From positions 1 to 64,000 of the forward strand of contig JAGBMJ010000039.1 in the NCBI GenBank assembly GCA_017634975.1: DNA of 64,000 bases. Reading direction: 5' to 3'. Shown piece by piece: positions 54,684 through 63,211 of the stretch. The DNA comes from Lachnospiraceae bacterium (GTDB taxonomy: Bacteria > Bacillota > Clostridia > Lachnospirales > Lachnospiraceae). The stretch's first letter is position 1; every line of letters begins with the position of its first letter. The translations under genes and the position numbers were made by a program. The notes below the pieces were generated by a model. That model had not been told where the DNA came from, made no database searches, and worked only from the letters and a program-made list of their open reading frames with translations.

Positions 54684-54983
54684 ATGCAGTTAACAAGTAA
54701 ACAAAGAGCGCACTTAAAAAGTCTGGCTGCGAATGAACCGGCATTGTTTCAGCTCGGCAAATCCAATCTGACACCGGAGATCTGTGAAGCGGTAAGCGAG
54801 GCATTTAACAATCGTGAGATCGTAAAGATCTCCATACTGAAAGGGGCTTCCGAGGATCCGATGACTATGGCCGTGGCACTTGCAGACCGGACCAGATCTA
54901 CGCTGGTGCAGTTGATCGGACGCAAGATCGTTCTGTACAAGCCGTTTAAGGATAATCCGAAGATCGTTTTACCGAAGGCTTAA
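54684..54983 (+). CDS. yhbY: YhbY family RNA-binding protein (CRM domain)
   Basis: This is a 99-residue CRM domain protein associated with pre-50S particles. It starts LTSKQRAHLKSLAA and ends with KIVLPKA. The internal GKSNLTPEI and the VQLIGRKIVLYK block match the family. AAGGATGG lies before the start. It is followed directly by yqeK, whereas nadD is normally in between. Confidence 0.95.
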   Translation: MQLTSKQRAHLKSLAANEPALFQLGKSNLTPEICEAVSEAFNNREIVKISILKGASEDPMTMAVALADRTRSTLVQLIGRKIVLYKPFKDNPKIVLPKA

Positions 54984-54996
54984 GGAGCGGGTACCG

Positions 54997-55614
54997 ATGG
55001 ATGTTTTGAGCGAAAAATATACAGAAGAAGAGATCCTGAAGAAACTTCGTAAAAAACTGGATGAGCGTCGTTATATCCATAGTATCGGAGTGGCACATAC
55101 CGCAGTTTCCCTCATGATGGCACACGGACATGCGCAAGTCGCGGAGGACAAGGGCTTAAATGAAATCTGCCTGGCTTACACCGCGGGGCTTTTGCATGAT
55201 TGTGCGAAATGCTTAGAAGATGAGGAACGGGATCGTCTGTGCGAAAAGTACCATGTAGAACTGACACAGATGGAAAAAGACCATTCGTTTCTGATCCACG
55301 CCAAACTGGGAGCAGTATTGGCAAAAGAAAAATACGGAGTTACCGATCCTCAGATCTTAAGCGCAATCCGATATCATACCACCGGTTATCCGAATATGAC
55401 ACTTCTGGAAGCATGTGTATTTGCGGCCGATTTCATCGAGCCGAACCGCAAGATGCTGGATTGCCTGCCGGAAATACGAACAGTGATTTACCGGGATCTG
55501 CCCAAGGCAATCTATTTGATCCTGAAGCAGACTCTTGTACATCTCGAACATCGAAATCAGCCGGTCGACGAAAACTCACTGAAAGCGATCGAGTTTTATA
55601 AACAGTTTGCTTAA
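54997..55614 (+). CDS. yqeK: HD-domain hydrolase YqeK
   Basis: This 205-residue HD phosphohydrolase, of the symmetrical Ap4A hydrolase family, has HSIGVAHTAVSL, the HD pair in LLHDCAKCL, a second metal site HSFLIHAKLGAVLA, and IRYHTTGYPNMT. In most Firmicutes nadD precedes it, but here it follows yhbY by 13 bp. rsfS is next. Confidence 0.95.
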   Translation: MDVLSEKYTEEEILKKLRKKLDERRYIHSIGVAHTAVSLMMAHGHAQVAEDKGLNEICLAYTAGLLHDCAKCLEDEERDRLCEKYHVELTQMEKDHSFLIHAKLGAVLAKEKYGVTDPQILSAIRYHTTGYPNMTLLEACVFAADFIEPNRKMLDCLPEIRTVIYRDLPKAIYLILKQTLVHLEHRNQPVDENSLKAIEFYKQFA

Positions 55615-55680
55615 GAACGATTCCAGCAGAAGAATTTACATAAATATTTTATGTTACCATAATGTACGGAGGATAATTTC

Positions 55681-56028
55681 ATGGGCGCAAGAGAAATGGC
55701 AAAGATCGCCATAGCGGCGATGGAGGAAAAGAAAGCAGAAGATATCCGCGTGATCGATATTGAGGAAGTCTCATCGATCGCTGATTTCTTTATCATAGCA
55801 AACGGTAACAATCCGAGCCAGGTGCATGCGATCGCGGATTTTGTAGAAGAGAAACTTGGCCGTGCCGGAGTAAACCCGAAACAGGTAGAAGGCTATCGCA
55901 ATGCCAACTGGGTTTTGATGGATTACGGTGATGTGATCATCCATATCTTTGACCGGGAAAACCGTCTGTTCTATGATCTGGAGCGTATCTGGAAAGATGG
56001 TAAGAAGATCGATAAAGAAGCGTTATGA
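55681..56028 (+). CDS. rsfS: Ribosomal silencing factor RsfS
   Basis: This 115-residue protein binds L14 and blocks subunit joining in starvation. Core motifs are IDIEEVSSIADFFIIANGNNPSQVHA (first part), EGYRNANWVLMDYGDVIIHIF and YDLERIW. CGGAGGA precedes the start. A bidirectional terminator separates it from lexA on the other strand. Confidence 0.96.
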   Translation: MGAREMAKIAIAAMEEKKAEDIRVIDIEEVSSIADFFIIANGNNPSQVHAIADFVEEKLGRAGVNPKQVEGYRNANWVLMDYGDVIIHIFDRENRLFYDLERIWKDGKKIDKEAL

Positions 56029-56095
56029 TCTGAAAATTGATTTTTCATTCTCAGGATAGTCGGCAAAAAAACATCGAAATAAAAAACAGTGAAAT

Positions 56096-56134
56096 AAAAA
56101 CAGCAGTAACCGTTCCATGTTAACTGCTGTTTTT
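56096..56134. terminator. Bidirectional terminator between rsfS and lexA
   Basis: AAAAACAGCAGT (56096-56107) and ACTGCTGTTTTT (56123-56134) are perfect complements, with A-run and T-run at both ends. It serves the convergent rsfS and lexA transcripts. Confidence 0.85.
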
Positions 56135-56163
56135 GTTTTACCTTATCATGTGCAATATCTGTT

Positions 56164-56790
56164 TTAATGATATAAACGGAACACACCGAATACTTTGCCA
56201 AGGATCGTACATTCCTTTACAATGATCGGCTCCATGGTATCGTTTTCGGGCTGGAGACGGATGTGATCCTTTTCTTTGTAAAAGGTCTTGACCGTAGCAG
56301 AATCATCGATCAAAGCAACTACAATATCTCCGTTATGCGCCGAATTGCAGCTCTGTACGAAGATGCTGTCTCCGGAATGGATACCGGCATTGATCATACT
56401 GTCTCCCTTTACTTTCAGTACAAAGGTTTCCGAATTCGGAACATACTCCACAGGAAGAGGAAAATACCCGCTGATATTCTCTTCCGCGAGGATCGGCTGA
56501 CCTGCAGCGACCTGACCGACAATGGGAATGCTGGTCATTTCCTGACGTACCATCTGGAATCCTTCGTCGATGATCTCGATCGCACGGGGCTTGGTCGGGT
56601 CCCTGCGGATCAGACCGTTTCTCTCCAAAGTGGAAAGATGCGCATGTACGGACGATGTCGACTTCAGATTGACTGCTTCACAGATATCGCGAACCGTGGG
56701 CGGATATCCTTTTTTGATCGTTTCCTCTTTGATATAATCCAGGATCTCCTGCTGCTTGGCAGATAGTTTTTTCTCCTTTTTTTCAGCCAT
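56164..56790 (-). CDS. lexA: LexA repressor
   Basis: This 208-residue SOS repressor has an N-terminal winged helix ([21 protein letters not shown]), cleavage site A96-G97 in QVAAGQP, catalytic S131 (KGDSMINAG) and K168 (SATVKTFYK). It autocleaves when RecA is activated. On this strand GGAGGAGAA lies just before the ATG at 56790; an in-frame ATG at 56826 would add 12 residues and has no such site. LexA-like boxes lie upstream in the region shared with the divergent yneA-like gene, giving autoregulation. Confidence 0.95.
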   Translation of the reverse strand: MAEKKEKKLSAKQQEILDYIKEETIKKGYPPTVRDICEAVNLKSTSSVHAHLSTLERNGLIRRDPTKPRAIEIIDEGFQMVRQEMTSIPIVGQVAAGQPILAEENISGYFPLPVEYVPNSETFVLKVKGDSMINAGIHSGDSIFVQSCNSAHNGDIVVALIDDSATVKTFYKEKDHIRLQPENDTMEPIIVKECTILGKVFGVFRLYH

Positions 56791-56888
56791 ATTGCTTCTC
56801 CTCCATATATGATTTGGCAACTGCATTCATCAAAAACATTATACCACATATTTTTTTAAAAGCAAACATATTTTCGAAACAAATTTTC

Positions 56889-56973
56889 GAAACATTCGTT
56901 CGAAAAAGTATTGACAAACATTTGTTCCTGTTGTAATATTCTTTCATAAACAAGTGTTCGGTATGTATGTTCG
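56889..56973. promoter_or_regulatory. SOS control region with LexA-like boxes and yneA promoter
   Basis: LexA-like palindromes, compared with CGAACnnnnGTTCG, occur at 56889-56902 (GAAACATTCGTTCG), 56915-56928 (CAAACATTTGTTCC), 56947-56960 (TAAACAAGTGTTCG) and, weaker, 56960-56973. A + strand promoter TTGACA (56911-56916), 17 bp, TAATAT (56934-56939) overlaps the second box, so LexA would block it. Confidence 0.8.
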
Positions 56974-57022
56974 AGATAAATGAATAGCATAAAAATTATC
57001 AGAAAGGGATAGGGGAAAAGAA

Positions 57023-57466
57023 ATGAGAGCATATTCCGCTGCGGCATCTTATCACAGGACCTCAAAATATAGTCTTCCGGATCGGATCATGATCAGTATG
57101 AACAGGAGAGTAAGAATGTTTCGAAAAAAACTGCAGTACCGCTGGTTTCGCACATTGATCGTACAATGGTTTCTGGCCGGGATTGCTGCACTGGTAATTT
57201 CCCTGTTTTTCTTTGGGATGCTCTTTACCGAAAAGGTCAATGCTGAAGAGGACAGCGCAGTATATTATAAGTATTATCAAAACATTGTGATTCAGAGAAA
57301 CGATACGCTTTGGAAGTATGCAGAAGAATACAGAGCACCCGGACAGGATGCACGAAGCTACATTCAGGAAGTTGTATTTATCAATCAGCTGGAAGGAAAA
57401 GGGCTTGTCGCCGGAAAAAGCATAACCTTACCATATTATTCTATGGATTACATATGCACGAGATAA
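57023..57466 (+). CDS. yneA: YneA-like SOS cell-division inhibitor (TM + LysM)
   Basis: This 147-residue protein has an N-terminal charged stretch, one membrane span (about residues 47-70) and an extracellular LysM domain (VIQRNDTLWKYAEEY, then INQLEGKGLVAGKSITLP). YneA of Bacillus has the same layout, sits divergent from lexA and delays division during DNA damage. The LexA-like boxes at its promoter support the assignment. The N-terminus is longer than in Bacillus YneA. AGGGG at 57011-57015 precedes the start. Confidence 0.8.
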   Translation: MRAYSAAASYHRTSKYSLPDRIMISMNRRVRMFRKKLQYRWFRTLIVQWFLAGIAALVISLFFFGMLFTEKVNAEEDSAVYYKYYQNIVIQRNDTLWKYAEEYRAPGQDARSYIQEVVFINQLEGKGLVAGKSITLPYYSMDYICTR

Positions 57467-57521
57467 TATGAGATTTACCAGAAAATACTTTTTAAACGAG
57501 ATGGTTACTTTTTTTACAAGC

Positions 57522-58577
57522 TTATTCGCTGCGTAATTTTACAAATTTCGCCGCTTTCCGTTTCTGCTCATCATCAATGGAAGCGTAGTGTTTCCGGGTT
57601 GTATTGACATCTTTGTGCCCAAGGACCGTAGCAACGAGATAAATATCATTGCTTTCACGATACAAGGTAGTGCCATAAGTGCTGCGAAGTTTATGCGGTG
57701 TGATCTTCTTTAACGTTGTTACCTGAGATGCATATTTCTTTACCAGATTTTCGACTGCACGTACCGTGATCCGGCGGTTCTGGATGGAAAGAAAGAGTGC
57801 CGATTCGTGACCGGGCAGAGTCATGATCTCCCTTCTTTTTGAAAGATACTGACGAAGAGTATCCTCTACCTCTTCGCCGAAGTATACTCTGGCTTCATTA
57901 CCGCCTTTTCGGATGATACGGATCGCTCCGTTATCAAAATCTACATCTTCGATATTTAATCCCACACACTCCGATACACGGATGCCGGTCCCGAGCAGCA
58001 GTGTGAGCAGACAAAGGTCGCGGACAACCGTACGGTCATGAAAATGACGCTGCTGTTTGCTTTCCTGGTCAGAGCCGTTTTCAACGATATCCAGAAGCTT
58101 TGCGACCTCATCCGGATCCAGTCGGATAATATTCTTTTCATGGATCTTCGGAGTATGAATGATCGCTGCAGGATTAGTCTTGATCAGCTCCGATTCAAAG
58201 AAATAGTTGAACAATGATTTGACTGCGGAAAGCTTTCTGGCTTTTCCCCGCTCATCATTGGTATGTTCTACGCCATCCGTACCGGTATAATACGAGAGAT
58301 GGTCCATGAAGTTTTCCAGGTCCAGCTTGCCGATCCGGTCTAACGCATCCAGACGGATATCCGAGATCGTATCATAATGCGGTTCCAGAACATTTTCGTT
58401 CATGTAATGAAAAAAGATCTGCAGATCATAAGCGTAGGCCACCATAGTGCGAGGGGATACGCGATCGGCTATACCACGAAAAAAAACAGTGCAAAAAGAG
58501 GGAAGCTCTTTCTCCATTTGACGTAGTTTTTCGATATTGGCTCGTTTCAGTTTTTCGTGATAATTCAGTTCTGCCAT
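57522..58577 (-). CDS. Site-specific tyrosine recombinase (XerC/D-like)
   Basis: This 351-residue recombinase has an N-terminal SAM-like core-binding domain (residues about 30-130). The catalytic domain has Arg I in GTGIRVSE, Lys in RKGGNEARV, the HxxR box HKLRSTYG, LGHKDVNTTRKH and nucleophile Tyr in KHYASID. No phage genes or attachment repeats accompany it, so a Xer-type or chromosomal role is likelier than a prophage integrase. It follows the AI-2E gene on the same strand by 27 bp, probably co-transcribed. Confidence 0.87.
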   Translation of the reverse strand: MAELNYHEKLKRANIEKLRQMEKELPSFCTVFFRGIADRVSPRTMVAYAYDLQIFFHYMNENVLEPHYDTISDIRLDALDRIGKLDLENFMDHLSYYTGTDGVEHTNDERGKARKLSAVKSLFNYFFESELIKTNPAAIIHTPKIHEKNIIRLDPDEVAKLLDIVENGSDQESKQQRHFHDRTVVRDLCLLTLLLGTGIRVSECVGLNIEDVDFDNGAIRIIRKGGNEARVYFGEEVEDTLRQYLSKRREIMTLPGHESALFLSIQNRRITVRAVENLVKKYASQVTTLKKITPHKLRSTYGTTLYRESNDIYLVATVLGHKDVNTTRKHYASIDDEQKRKAAKFVKLRSE

Positions 58578-58604
58578 AGTTAAAGATTTGTAAATCCGTT
58601 TACT

Positions 58605-60047
58605 TTATTTTTTCTTTTTCTTTGCGGAAGCGTGGGAGGCGGAAGTGCCGTCGTCCTCTTTTTCCAGAAGTACCTGCGCTTCCAGTTCTTTGTTTTCGTC
58701 AACTGTACGTTTTGCCAGAGCTTTAAAAGCCTCCCGGCTCAGGATACGTTTGACTTTCGATTTCGGGAGCTTGACAAATTGGTCATTCTCATCAATAAAA
58801 TCAACGTGAACATATTTTTTGGTATCCAGGGTGAGATTTTTCTCCACCAGTTTTGCATTGATATAGGAGCTGATACCCGTATAGATCACGGCAAAGATCG
58901 GCACACCGATCACCATGCCGGCAAAGTTGAACAGACCTCCGAAGATGGTAATAGCGATGATGACCCACAGACTGGAAAGCCCGGTAGACTGCCCCAGGAT
59001 CTTAGGCCCCAGAACATTGCCGTCAAACTGCTGCAGCAGGATGATCATAATGATAAAGTAGATACATTGTCTAGGATCGACCATCAGGATCAGAATGGCG
59101 GAGGGAACTGCACCGATAAACGGGCCGAAATAGGGGATGATATTGGTAATACCTACCACCACACTAATGAGCAGAGCATAAGGTGTCCCGATAATCTTGG
59201 TCAGTATAAAGCATAAGATACCGATAATAATAGAATCCACGATCTTGCCGCCAAAAAAGTTCAAAAATGTCTTGTGTGTGAACCTGACATTGTGGATAAA
59301 GGAGTTTGCCCGATCCTTGGTCATCAGGGCGTAGATCACCTTTTTGCACTGACCGATCAACAATTCTTTGCTGTTGATCAGATAGATGGAAACCATGATG
59401 CCGACAAAGGTATTCAACAGCAGTTTCAGCACGGAAACGCCGCCGGAGATCACGCCTTTTACCACGCCGCCGGTCGTGGAAAGGATGGCGGTTGTATCTT
59501 CACCGTCTGTTTGCGACAGCCGGTTCATGATCAGTTCTTCGATACCGTTAGTCGAAGCGTTAAGAATATCGTTCACATTATCCTTCAGTTTGGGAAACCG
59601 TACCAGCAATCCGTCCAGCCACTCTTCAAAATTGGCGATATAATCCGGGAAACGGCTGATGATGCTCTGGATGCTGTTTACCAGTTCCGGGATCAGCAGA
59701 TTGAAAAATCCGAACAATGCTACAAATACAAGAATATAGGTCAGAAGGATGGTTAATGCACGAATCCGGCGTTTCACCTTTCCTCTGGCTTCACCGACAG
59801 CACCGAAATATAACCACTTATCCGGCAGGCGATAGATATGCGTTTCCATAAAATTAATAATGGGAGAGAGCAGGTATGCAAAGATCAGCCCCATAAAGAT
59901 CGGTGTAAGGATCTTGGTAACCGTATTAAAGATCCCGGCAATGACATTAAAGTGGTTGACAACGTAAAAAAACAGGATGATCGCGCAACCCGTAACAAAT
60001 GCGGTCAGTCCCTGCGTCAGATGCTTATGTTCATCATTAAAATTCAT
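58605..60047 (-). CDS. AI-2E family transporter
   Basis: This is a 480-residue membrane protein of the AI-2E family, which includes TqsA and several Na+/H+ antiporter-like members. It has about seven to eight spans, an extracytoplasmic region and the conserved motif PYFGPFIGAVPS near the C-terminus (about residue 310). The charged tail (EKEDDGTSASHASAKKKKK) is unusual. The start at 60047 (MNFNDEHKH) has AAGGGG upstream on this strand; a longer frame from 60338 would overlap the divergent promoter. The substrate is unknown. Confidence 0.88.
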   Translation of the reverse strand: MNFNDEHKHLTQGLTAFVTGCAIILFFYVVNHFNVIAGIFNTVTKILTPIFMGLIFAYLLSPIINFMETHIYRLPDKWLYFGAVGEARGKVKRRIRALTILLTYILVFVALFGFFNLLIPELVNSIQSIISRFPDYIANFEEWLDGLLVRFPKLKDNVNDILNASTNGIEELIMNRLSQTDGEDTTAILSTTGGVVKGVISGGVSVLKLLLNTFVGIMVSIYLINSKELLIGQCKKVIYALMTKDRANSFIHNVRFTHKTFLNFFGGKIVDSIIIGILCFILTKIIGTPYALLISVVVGITNIIPYFGPFIGAVPSAILILMVDPRQCIYFIIMIILLQQFDGNVLGPKILGQSTGLSSLWVIIAITIFGGLFNFAGMVIGVPIFAVIYTGISSYINAKLVEKNLTLDTKKYVHVDFIDENDQFVKLPKSKVKRILSREAFKALAKRTVDENKELEAQVLLEKEDDGTSASHASAKKKKK

Positions 60048-60125
60048 GTTTTTGAACCCCTTTTGGAATAATTTTCCGATATTTTTAATATACCATAGAT
60101 TTACATAATTGAAAAGCGTATATTG

Positions 60126-60155
60126 TTGACAATTTCCCTTGTAATGGGCTATAAT
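60126..60155 (+). promoter_or_regulatory. Promoter of the PLP-enzyme gene
   Basis: TTGACA (60126-60131) and TATAAT (60150-60155), 18-bp spacer. Transcription would begin after about 60160, excluding the frame-opening ATG at 60160. Confidence 0.75.
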
Positions 60156-60219
60156 TCTAATGTTTTGCTGTATCATAAGGTTTACGCATAATCCAACAGG
60201 AACAGGACCTGAATTTGAA

Positions 60220-61524
60220 ATGAACAACGATTTATTGGCATTACAGTATAAAAATATGGGACTGGACGACGAAACGATCGGGTTCGGCTTCGAAGTACGC
60301 CATTCTCTGAAAGAACGCTTTGCGCAGATCGATGCCATGGCAGAGGTGAACCAGTTAAAAGTCCTGCATGCAATGCAGAAACACCAGGTGAGTGAAGCAT
60401 GTCTTTTGGGAACGACCGGTTACGGTTATAATGATCTGGGACGTGATACGCTGGAGGCAGTATATGCCGATATTTTCAAGGCAGAAGATGCTCTGGTACG
60501 TCCGCAGATCACCTGCGGCACCCATGCACTGGCATTGGCGCTGATGAGCAATCTGCGTCCGGGGGACGAGCTCTTAAGTCCGGTCGGCAAGCCTTACGAT
60601 ACCCTCGAGGAAGTGATCGGTATCCGAGATAAAGGAAACGGCCACAGCAGCGGTTCCCTGAAAGAATACGGTATCACATATCGTCAGGTAGATCTGTCGC
60701 CGGACGGTGCTTTTGATTTCGACGGGATTCGAGATGCTATTAATGAAAGAACGCATATGGTAACGATCCAGAGATCCAAAGGATATCAGACAAGACCGAC
60801 TTTGTCTGTGGAGCGTATCGGCGAACTGATCCGTTTTATCCGCGGGATCAAGCCGGAGGTTGTGATCCTGGTCGATAACTGCTACGGCGAATTTGTCGAA
60901 GCCATCGAACCGACGGAAGTCGGGGCAGATCTGGTTGCCGGATCTCTCATCAAAAATCCCGGTGGCGGTCTGTGTCCCATTGGTGGTTATCTGGTCGGCA
61001 AAAAAGAATGCGTGGAGAATGCTGCTTACCGGCTGACATCCCCGGGGCTCGGAAAGGAAGTGGGGGCATCCCTCGGGATCCTTCCGGCGTTTTATCAGGG
61101 ATTATTCCTGGCACCGACGGTAACGGCATCTGCGTTAAAAACATCGATCTTTGCAGCGAACCTGTATGAAAAACTGGGCTATTTCGTTTTGCCGAATGCA
61201 ACGGAACCCAGATACGATATCATACAGGCGATCACATTAAATACCCCGGAAGCCTTGTGCGCGTTCTGTGAAGCTGTCCAGGCCGCTGCCCCCGTGGACA
61301 GCCATGTGACCCCGGAGCCATGGGATATGCCTGGCTATGACGATCAGGTCATCATGGCGGCCGGTGCTTTTGTTTCCGGCTCTTCCATCGAATTGAGCGC
61401 AGACGGACCTTTGAAGCCGCCGTATAATGTGTATTTTCAGGGCGGACTGACGTGGCCGCACGGTGCCTATGGTATGCTCAAGACCGTGCAATATCTGAAA
61501 GACCGCGGGATCATAAAGCTCTGA
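60220..61524 (+). CDS. PLP-dependent enzyme of the methionine gamma-lyase/YnbB family
   Basis: This 434-residue protein of the PLP fold type I group was historically called aluminium resistance protein. GTTGYGYNDLGRD is the family N-terminal block, TCGTHALALAL and DNCYGEFVE (cofactor Asp) follow, and the PLP lysine lies in GSLIKNPGGGL. The reaction in most bacteria is unproven; a C-S lyase activity is plausible. I chose the ATG at 60220 since the promoter at 60126-60155 overlaps the longer start. aroB follows, 26 bp on. Confidence 0.9.
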   Translation: MNNDLLALQYKNMGLDDETIGFGFEVRHSLKERFAQIDAMAEVNQLKVLHAMQKHQVSEACLLGTTGYGYNDLGRDTLEAVYADIFKAEDALVRPQITCGTHALALALMSNLRPGDELLSPVGKPYDTLEEVIGIRDKGNGHSSGSLKEYGITYRQVDLSPDGAFDFDGIRDAINERTHMVTIQRSKGYQTRPTLSVERIGELIRFIRGIKPEVVILVDNCYGEFVEAIEPTEVGADLVAGSLIKNPGGGLCPIGGYLVGKKECVENAAYRLTSPGLGKEVGASLGILPAFYQGLFLAPTVTASALKTSIFAANLYEKLGYFVLPNATEPRYDIIQAITLNTPEALCAFCEAVQAAAPVDSHVTPEPWDMPGYDDQVIMAAGAFVSGSSIELSADGPLKPPYNVYFQGGLTWPHGAYGMLKTVQYLKDRGIIKL

Positions 61525-61550
61525 TCCTGTCCAAAAAGGAGATTATAAAT

Positions 61551-62654
61551 ATGTCAAAACTGATCACTGTCAATAGGAACCGCAAACCGATCTACGATAT
61601 CATGATCGAAAATGATTTTTCGCAGCTTGCGGAAAAATTAAAAAGCCTTGGCTACGAAGGCGTGAAAGCAACGATCGTAACAGATAAACTGGTAGGGCCG
61701 ATCTATGCCGATGCGATCAAAGATGCGGTCAAAGACATATTCAGCGATGTTTTTGTTTATGCCTTCGACGCCGGAGAGCAGAACAAAAATATGGATACCG
61801 TACAGGCGATTCTGGCGGATATGGTGGAAAATAAGATGAACCGTCACGACCTGGTGATCGCACTGGGTGGTGGTGTAGTAGGAGATGTGGCAGGTTTCTG
61901 CGCATCGATCTTTATGCGCGGTATCGACGTGATCCAGATCCCGACTTCCCTGCTGGCGCAGGTGGATTCCTCTATCGGCGGCAAGACCGGTGTGGATTTC
62001 CTGCAGTACAAAAATATGGTGGGCGCATTCAAGATGCCGAAACTCGTATATATCAATACCAATACGCTGTCTACCCTGGATGACCGCCAGTTCTACGCAG
62101 GTATGGGAGAGGTGTTAAAATACGGTCTGATCATGGATGCCTCCTTCTATGAATGGCTTCTGTCCAAACTGTATGAGATCCATGATAAAGATGCAGCTAC
62201 CTTGGAAGAAATGATCGAACACTGCTGCATCTGCAAGCAGCGTATCGTAGAACGCGATCCGGAAGAGAAGGGCGACCGTGCTCTGCTGAACTTCGGCCAT
62301 ACCATCGGACACGCGATCGAGAAGTATAAGAATCTCACATTACTGCACGGCGAATGTGTAGCGCTCGGATGTGTTGCTGCCGCATATATTTCCTGGAAGA
62401 AAGAAAAACTGTCGATGGAGGAGTATTACGAGATTCGCGATATGTTCGTGCCTTTCAATCTGCCGATCACCATCGATGACATCGACGATGAAGAGATCCT
62501 GAAACTCACAAAATCCGATAAAAAAGCTGAGCAGAACGGCGTAAAATTTGTACTGCTCAAGAAGGTCGGAAAAGCATATATCGACAAAACGCTGACCGAT
62601 GAAGAAATCTTAAACGGCATCAAAGAGATCCACTTTGTGGAAGACGGAGAATAA
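61551..62654 (+). CDS. aroB: 3-Dehydroquinate synthase
   Basis: This 367-residue NAD- and metal-dependent enzyme makes 3-dehydroquinate, the second step of the shikimate pathway. It shows GGGVVGDVAGF (NAD loop), PTSLLAQVDSSIGGKTGVD, GEVLKYG with the metal Glu, FGHTIGHAIE and LLHGECVALG with metal histidines. AAGGAGA at 61536-61542 supports the ATG at 61551. It is remote from the aroE/Q/K group. It overlaps lspA by one base. Confidence 0.95.
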   Translation: MSKLITVNRNRKPIYDIMIENDFSQLAEKLKSLGYEGVKATIVTDKLVGPIYADAIKDAVKDIFSDVFVYAFDAGEQNKNMDTVQAILADMVENKMNRHDLVIALGGGVVGDVAGFCASIFMRGIDVIQIPTSLLAQVDSSIGGKTGVDFLQYKNMVGAFKMPKLVYINTNTLSTLDDRQFYAGMGEVLKYGLIMDASFYEWLLSKLYEIHDKDAATLEEMIEHCCICKQRIVERDPEEKGDRALLNFGHTIGHAIEKYKNLTLLHGECVALGCVAAAYISWKKEKLSMEEYYEIRDMFVPFNLPITIDDIDDEEILKLTKSDKKAEQNGVKFVLLKKVGKAYIDKTLTDEEILNGIKEIHFVEDGE

Positions 62655-63211
62655 TGGAAACGAAAAAGACGGAAAAAAACAGTGTTAAAATGTTGATCGC
62701 AGATCTTTGTATCTGTGTGGTTGCGATCTTATTTGATCAGCTCACGAAAGTGCGTATCCGTGCAACACTGCCGGTCAGTTCCTCGTTTGATGTGATCCCG
62801 GGGGTTCTGGAAATACTGCACCATGAAAACTCCGGGGCTTCATGGGGCATGATGAAAGGACAGACGACCTTCTTTGTGATCATTGGAGTGATTGTCGCGG
62901 TAGGGCTTATTATAGTTGTACCGCGTATCCCTGATGAAAAAAAATTTCTCCCGCTAAACATTGCTTCGGCTTTTATCATGGCAGGTGACCTCGGTAATAC
63001 GATCGACCGCATCGACAAAAAGACCGTTACGGATTTTATCTATGTTTCATGTATCAATTTTCCAATCTTTAATGTGGCGGATATCTATATTGTTGTAGCA
63101 ACCATCGGGCTGGCCTTTTTGATTCTATATGTTTATAAAGAGGATGATCTGCGTTTTATGGAATTCCATAAAAAATCGAAAGATCCTGATACAAAAGCGG
63201 AGGAGGATTGA
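62654..63211 (+). CDS. lspA: Lipoprotein signal peptidase II
   Basis: This 185-residue, four-span aspartic protease cleaves prolipoproteins at the lipobox Cys, matching the several lipoproteins in this window. Catalytic aspartates lie in GDLGNTIDRI and FNVADIYIV, with NSGASWGMM before them. The C-terminal cytosolic tail is somewhat longer than usual. It overlaps both aroB and the following pseudouridine synthase by one base, indicating coupled translation. Confidence 0.94.
   Translation: METKKTEKNSVKMLIADLCICVVAILFDQLTKVRIRATLPVSSSFDVIPGVLEILHHENSGASWGMMKGQTTFFVIIGVIVAVGLIIVVPRIPDEKKFLPLNIASAFIMAGDLGNTIDRIDKKTVTDFIYVSCINFPIFNVADIYIVVATIGLAFLILYVYKEDDLRFMEFHKKSKDPDTKAEED

Noticed and set aside
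57522-58577. Prophage integrase and attachment site
   Set aside because: No phage genes, tRNA or direct-repeat boundaries are nearby; the neighbours are lexA, yneA and a transporter.
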